A stretch of 8,670 nt of DNA from Rubrobacteraceae bacterium. Its GTDB lineage: Bacteria > Actinomycetota > Rubrobacteria > Rubrobacterales > Rubrobacteraceae. The position numbers were made by a program, and so were the translations under genes. Within the stretch, counting starts at the first letter, position 1, and every line of letters starts with the position of its first letter. The stretch lies in NCBI GenBank assembly GCA_030447045.1, contig JAUJMB010000058.1, forward strand, positions 1 through 8,670, written 5' to 3'. The notes under the pieces are model-generated. The model did no database searches and had not been told where the DNA came from. It saw only the letters and a program-made list of their open reading frames with translations. Positions 5,706 to 8,670 of the stretch are shown in pieces.

Positions 5706-6500
5706 ATGGAGAGGCTCAGGCTCACACCGCCGGGTGAGGGGCGGGCGCGGGGAGGCCGCGCCCGGCTGTACGTGCGCTGGATGCCCCACCTGGGCGCCGA
5801 GGCCGTCGCCCTCTACGAGCTGCTACGCATCCTGCCGGACGTCGGGCAAGACGCCGTCGAGGTCGAGGAACTGGCGGAGCTACTCCGCTCCACCCCGGAG
5901 GACGTCGAGGCGGCCCTCGAGGCCCTGGTCGGGGCCGGGTTCGTCGCCGAGCGGGATGGGTGGTTGGAGGTGGCCGAGCACCCGCCCTCGGGTGGGGCCC
6001 GCCCGAAATCTGGCCGGGTCGAGCCTCCCCGCGAGGTCGTCCACGATGCCGTCCGCGAGAAGGCCGCGGCGCCGGTCCGGGACGTGCAGGTGATCCGGGC
6101 GGAGCCCGAGGGGGTCTCGGCCGACGACTACTTCCGGTTTATGGGGACCCTGCCGGCGCCGCACATCCTGGAGTTCCTCAACGGGTACTGCGGGCGGGAC
6201 GGGCTCACGCCGGACGCGGTCAGGGAGGCGCTCAGGATCGCCAGCGAGCGCGACGCCAGGCGCGTCGGCTACGTCAGGAGCATCCTGGAGCGTTGGGTGG
6301 AGCGGGGCGTGAAGACCGTCGAGGACGTCGAGCGCTTCGAGCAGGACCGCAAGCTCAGGCTCGTCGAGGAGAGCGGGGCCGTGAAGGGCGGGGTGTTGAA
6401 GATCAGGGAAGGCGGAGGGGGGGTGAGGGGTGGAGCGGATAGACAATCTGCTGCCAGGCGCCGGGAAGGCTACGAGTGGCTCTTCGGGGAAGAGGGTTAA
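5706..6500 (+). CDS. DnaD-like replication initiation / helicase-loading protein
   Basis: Encodes 264 residues. The first ~90 residues look like a winged helix-turn-helix domain (helices around 30-43 and 53-77, wing ending near WLEVAE, 86-91). A polar linker (92-135) leads to a DnaD/DnaB_2-type domain at about 140-215. It ends with YVRSILERW (189-197), the hallmark YxxxILxxW motif of DnaD proteins, followed by GVKTVEDVERFE (201-212), also typical. In Firmicutes and their phages DnaD remodels DNA at origins and helps load the replicative helicase. A short C-terminal motif, GYEWLFGEE (255-263), follows a glycine-rich linker. It is the first gene of a three-gene operon and overlaps the next gene by 71 bases. 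Close involvement with helicase loading is supported by the DnaC-like neighbour. Whether it is host or phage-derived is unclear. Confidence 0.85.
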   Translation: MERLRLTPPGEGRARGGRARLYVRWMPHLGAEAVALYELLRILPDVGQDAVEVEELAELLRSTPEDVEAALEALVGAGFVAERDGWLEVAEHPPSGGARPKSGRVEPPREVVHDAVREKAAAPVRDVQVIRAEPEGVSADDYFRFMGTLPAPHILEFLNGYCGRDGLTPDAVREALRIASERDARRVGYVRSILERWVERGVKTVEDVERFEQDRKLRLVEESGAVKGGVLKIREGGGGVRGGADRQSAARRREGYEWLFGEEG

Positions 6501-7293
6501 GCCCGCCGAGATACTCAGGCTGGACGACCAGATCTGCGCGCACTGCGGCCGCGAGCTGACCGCGGAGTGGGTCGAGTTCCCCCCCGCCCTCCAGAAGAAG
6601 TACGGCAAGGGCGGCGAGTGGTACTACCACCCCTGCACCCCCGAGTGCGAGGCGAAGAACGACCGCCGCGAGTGGGAGCTGATGCGCCGCAACGCCCGCG
6701 TCGGCGCCCTCAGGGAGAAGAGCGGACTCAGTAAGCGCATGAAGGGCTACACCCTCACAAGCTTCAAGCCCTACGTCAGCCCCGCCGCCGCCAGGGCCAT
6801 GGAGAAGGTCCAGGAGTACCTCAAGGACTGGGAGGAGAACCGGAGCACCGGCCACGGCCTCTACTTTGTCGGCGACGTCGGGACCGGAAAGACGCACCTC
6901 GCGGTTGCCGTCATGAACGAGCTCATAGCGCGCAAGCGGGTGCCGGCGCTTTTCGTCACCGTGCCCGAGCTTCTGGACAACATGCGCGGGACCTACAACA
7001 ACCCCGGGCGGGACATCGACGAGTGGATGGACTCCGTCAAGAACGCGGACCTGCTCCTCCTCGACGACCTCGGGGCCGAGCGGGCCAACGACTGGGTAAG
7101 GGAGCGCATCTTCGTCATCGTCAACCACCGCTACAGGGAGGAGCTGCCCACCATCTTCACCTCCAACACCGGGCCCAAGGACCTCGCCGCCCAGCTGGGC
7201 GAGAGGACGGCCAGCAGGATCATCTCGATGTGCGACTGGATCTCCCTCGAAGGCGAGGACTACCGCGAGGCCGAAGTGAGGCGCGGCCTGTGA
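6430..7293 (+). CDS. DnaC/IstB-like AAA+ helicase loader with zinc-finger-like N-terminus
   Basis: Encodes 287 residues from GTG 6430, the only start in frame before codon 85, with GGAGG 11 bases upstream. Residues 32-75 contain CAHC (36-39) and HPCTPEC (67-73), a probable four-cysteine zinc site. The AAA+ core follows: TLTSFKPY (108-115, the linker typical of DnaC/DnaI), Walker A GDVGTGKTH (148-156), Walker B LLLLDDLGAE (208-217) with D212/D213, sensor-1 TSN (244-246) and an arginine-finger box GERTASRI (257-264). Proteins of this type bind ATP and place the replicative helicase on single-stranded DNA; the IstB transposition helper shares the fold, but no IstA or insertion-sequence ends are present. 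It overlaps the DnaD-like gene by 71 bases and ends in a GTGA overlap with a possible start of the next gene. Confidence 0.9.
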   Translation: MERIDNLLPGAGKATSGSSGKRVKPAEILRLDDQICAHCGRELTAEWVEFPPALQKKYGKGGEWYYHPCTPECEAKNDRREWELMRRNARVGALREKSGLSKRMKGYTLTSFKPYVSPAAARAMEKVQEYLKDWEENRSTGHGLYFVGDVGTGKTHLAVAVMNELIARKRVPALFVTVPELLDNMRGTYNNPGRDIDEWMDSVKNADLLLLDDLGAERANDWVRERIFVIVNHRYREELPTIFTSNTGPKDLAAQLGERTASRIISMCDWISLEGEDYREAEVRRGL

Positions 7294-7304
7294 GGGACGA
7301 GTTC

Positions 7305-8057
7305 ATGATTACTAGGCAGGGCAAACAGTACGTCCTGTTCCAGGGCCTCTTGGACGAGGCCCACACCCAGGGCCTGCGCGGCATAGACACCGAGCTCCTC
7401 CAGGTCCCAAGCCCCGAGAACGGCAACGTCGCCATAGTGAAGGCCGTCTGCGAGATGGAGGACGGGCGGAAGTTCTCCGGCATAGGCGACGCCTCCCCGG
7501 ACAACGTCGGGCGGAACATAGCCCCGCACGTCATCCGCATGGCCGAGACCCGCGCCAAGGCCAGAGCCCTGCGCGACGCGGTCAACGTCGGCGCCACCGC
7601 CCTTGAGGAGCTCTCCGAGGGCGACGACGCCCCGCCCGCGGGCACAAGCTACGGCAGGCCCTCCCAGCGCGGCTCCGATGGGGCCAGGTCCGGGGCCAGG
7701 CCGACGCCGATCCGGGGCGCCGGCCCCCGCCAGGACGGCCGCGGGGGCGAAGGCCAGGGCGAGCCACAGAGGGCCCGGCGGAGCCCGCCCGCCGCGGAGC
7801 CAGAGGATGCGGCCGGCAGCCCGAACGGCCAGGCCGAAGAGGAGGCACCTGCCCCGGCGGCCCGCAAAGGGGGGAGCAGGGCGGGGGCCAAGGCGCGCAA
7901 GAGCCAGGTGGACCTGCTCAGAACTTTGGCCGTCGAGTGGGCCGGCGACGGCGGCGTCGAGCGTCTGGAGGGCCGCGTCGGCAAGCCGCTCACCGACCTG
8001 ACCCGCGCGGAGGCCGACGAGTGGATAGACCGCCTGACCCCCGACGGCCGCGAGTAA
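7305..8057 (+). CDS. Putative single-strand annealing / recombination protein
   Basis: Encodes 250 residues from ATG 7305 (AGGGA seven bases upstream). A GTG at 7290, overlapping the previous stop as GTGA, would add five residues and is nearly as likely. The N-domain (1-105) is compact and conserved-looking: GKQYVLFQGLLDEAH (6-20), a two-strand section MEDGRKFSGIGDAS (51-64) and MAETRAKARALRDAVNVG (79-96). The last resembles the helical signature of Rad52/ERF-type annealing proteins and of uncharacterised firmicute proteins beside helicase loaders. Residues 105-198 are a low-complexity linker rich in Pro, Ala, Gly and Arg. Residues 199-250 form a small helical domain with VGKPLTDLTRAEADEWIDRL (225-244), a module often found at the end of phage recombination proteins. 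The DnaD and DnaC neighbours support a DNA replication or repair role. Function is inferred, not shown. Confidence 0.7.
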   Translation: MITRQGKQYVLFQGLLDEAHTQGLRGIDTELLQVPSPENGNVAIVKAVCEMEDGRKFSGIGDASPDNVGRNIAPHVIRMAETRAKARALRDAVNVGATALEELSEGDDAPPAGTSYGRPSQRGSDGARSGARPTPIRGAGPRQDGRGGEGQGEPQRARRSPPAAEPEDAAGSPNGQAEEEAPAPAARKGGSRAGAKARKSQVDLLRTLAVEWAGDGGVERLEGRVGKPLTDLTRAEADEWIDRLTPDGRE

Positions 8058-8081
8058 CCGGGCAGAGTAGCTGGTCATCTG

Positions 8082-8100
8082 CGCCGCACCTCTCGCGGCG
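8082..8100 (+). terminator. Hairpin after the replication operon
   Basis: CGCCGC (8082-8087), a seven-base loop and GCGGCG (8095-8100) form a perfect 6-bp GC stem 24 bases after the TAA of the annealing-protein gene. No T-tract follows, so termination would be inefficient or factor-assisted. It directly precedes TATGCT (8103-8108), a weak -10 candidate for the next gene. Confidence 0.45.
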
Positions 8101-8128
8101 GATATGCTCTCACCATCGAGCTGCTTAA

Positions 8129-8670
8129 GAAGATCCCGCAAAGCGCCGTATACCCGCAAGAGCCGGAACGAGGCGGGAGGTCACGGCGAGAACCGTCCGG
8201 AAACCGCAGAGACCGCCAGGGACATACTGTCTTCGCGGCTTTTCGGGATCGTCCTGGGGGCATCTGCTCGCCGCCGTACTGCTCGTCCTGTCCCTGGCGG
8301 CCTGCCAGGGTCTCGGTCCGTCCGGCGGGGTCGACCCTCCGCCCTCCCGCTCCCTCTCCGTCAGCTTTATAGACGTCGGACAGGGCGACAGCGTGCTCGT
8401 GCAGGCCGGCGGGGAGGGCTACCTCATAGACGCCGGCAGGGCGGAGGAGGGCCCGAACATCGTGGACTTCCTGCGCGACCGGGGCGTGCGCGACCTCGAC
8501 GGCATCATGGTCAGCAACCCGGACGCCGACCACATAGGCGGCTTTCTCGACGTCTTCGACGCCTTTCCCGTCGAGACCGTCTATCTCTCCGGCGACCCCA
8601 AGGGCACGCTCACCTTCAACACCTTCCTGCGCGCGGCCCGCGAGGAGGGCTCCGACACGGAGGTCGTGCG
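8129..8670 (+). CDS. Secreted lipoprotein with ComEC/Rec2-like metallo-beta-lactamase domain, partial, start unresolved
   Basis: The frame is open from 8129 (after TAA 8126-8128) to the window edge. It encodes LLAAVLLVLSLAAC, a lipoprotein signal with lipobox LAAC (cysteine codon 8303-8305), a short Pro/Ser linker, then VSFIDVGQGDSVLV (from 8360), YLIDAGR, VDFLRDRGV, DGIMVSNPDADHIGG (from 8498) and VETVYLSGD. This is the beta-lactamase-fold domain found at the end of the ComEC/Rec2 DNA-uptake channel and in related secreted hydrolases; here it is free-standing and lipid-anchored outside the cell. No ATG, GTG or TTG precedes the signal in this frame. In frame +1 an ATG at 8104 leads to SSRLFGIVLG, and removing one G from the G5 run at 8256-8260 would join that to HLLAAVLLV and give a complete signal peptide. 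A frameshift, sequencing error or rare CTG start (8264) is possible. The usual first histidine of HxHxDH is asparagine (8516-8518). Confidence 0.75.

Noticed and set aside
6430..7293. IstB transposition helper of an insertion sequence
   Set aside because: The AAA+ fold is shared, but no IstA transposase or terminal inverted repeats are present, and the DnaD-like partner favours helicase loading.
7023..7304. Upstream extension of the annealing-protein frame
   Set aside because: It overlaps the loader's AAA+ core out of frame and reads as arginine- and proline-rich shadow. The real start is at 7290 or 7305.
8058..8128. tRNA gene or attachment site after the replication operon
   Set aside because: Only a 6-bp hairpin is found. 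No cloverleaf arms or direct repeats are visible.
7260..8159. 299-residue minus-strand open frame
   Set aside because: It is antisense to the annealing-like gene and has no start signal or recognisable domain. A leucine/alanine-rich look is expected from the complement of this GC-rich sequence.

Overview
The window looks like chromosomal DNA from a high-GC actinobacterium, most likely a Rubrobacter-type lineage. This is an inference from base composition, frequent GTG/TTG starts, GTGA stop/start overlaps, apparently leaderless promoters and the gene set. No rRNA, tRNA, CRISPR array, transposase or integrase was seen. Base composition is uneven: hand-counted 60-base lines in the left ~2 kb run about 55-63% GC, while one line inside the ATP-grasp gene is about 80%. 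The left block may therefore have a different history.

Left block (1-1921, all minus strand): the N-terminus of a Tat-exported PhoX/DUF839-type phosphatase (TTG start, gene runs off the left edge); an 81-residue three-helix membrane protein; a strong 32-bp perfect palindrome acting as a likely terminator; and a 348-residue protein that joins a CxxC thioredoxin-like N-terminus, a mid-protein Tat-like hydrophobic segment and a C-terminal tail with 15 cysteines, reminiscent of halocin-C8-like bacteriocin precursors. That protein is the most novel-looking item here.

Middle block (2028-5201, minus strand): a three-gene operon of a circularly permuted ATP-grasp ligase-like protein (COG2308/DUF404-DUF407 type), a polytopic membrane protein overlapping it by GTGA, and a short-chain dehydrogenase. 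It appears to start from a leaderless promoter whose -10 hexamer overlaps, on the opposite strand, a -10 for a divergent 122-residue membrane protein (5277-5645).

Right block (5706-8057, plus strand): a compact replication/recombination operon of a DnaD-like helicase-loading protein, a DnaC/IstB-like AAA+ loader with a zinc-finger-like N-terminus, and a protein resembling single-strand annealing proteins (conserved N-domain, long disordered linker, small C-terminal domain). It too seems to be transcribed from a leaderless promoter. Such trios are typical of phage or phage-derived replication modules, but no other phage genes are visible.

Right edge (about 8104-8670, plus strand): the start of a secreted lipoprotein with a ComEC/Rec2-like metallo-beta-lactamase fold. 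Its frame has no normal start codon, and a one-base change in a G5 run would repair it. The first metal-binding histidine of its HxHxDH motif reads as asparagine.
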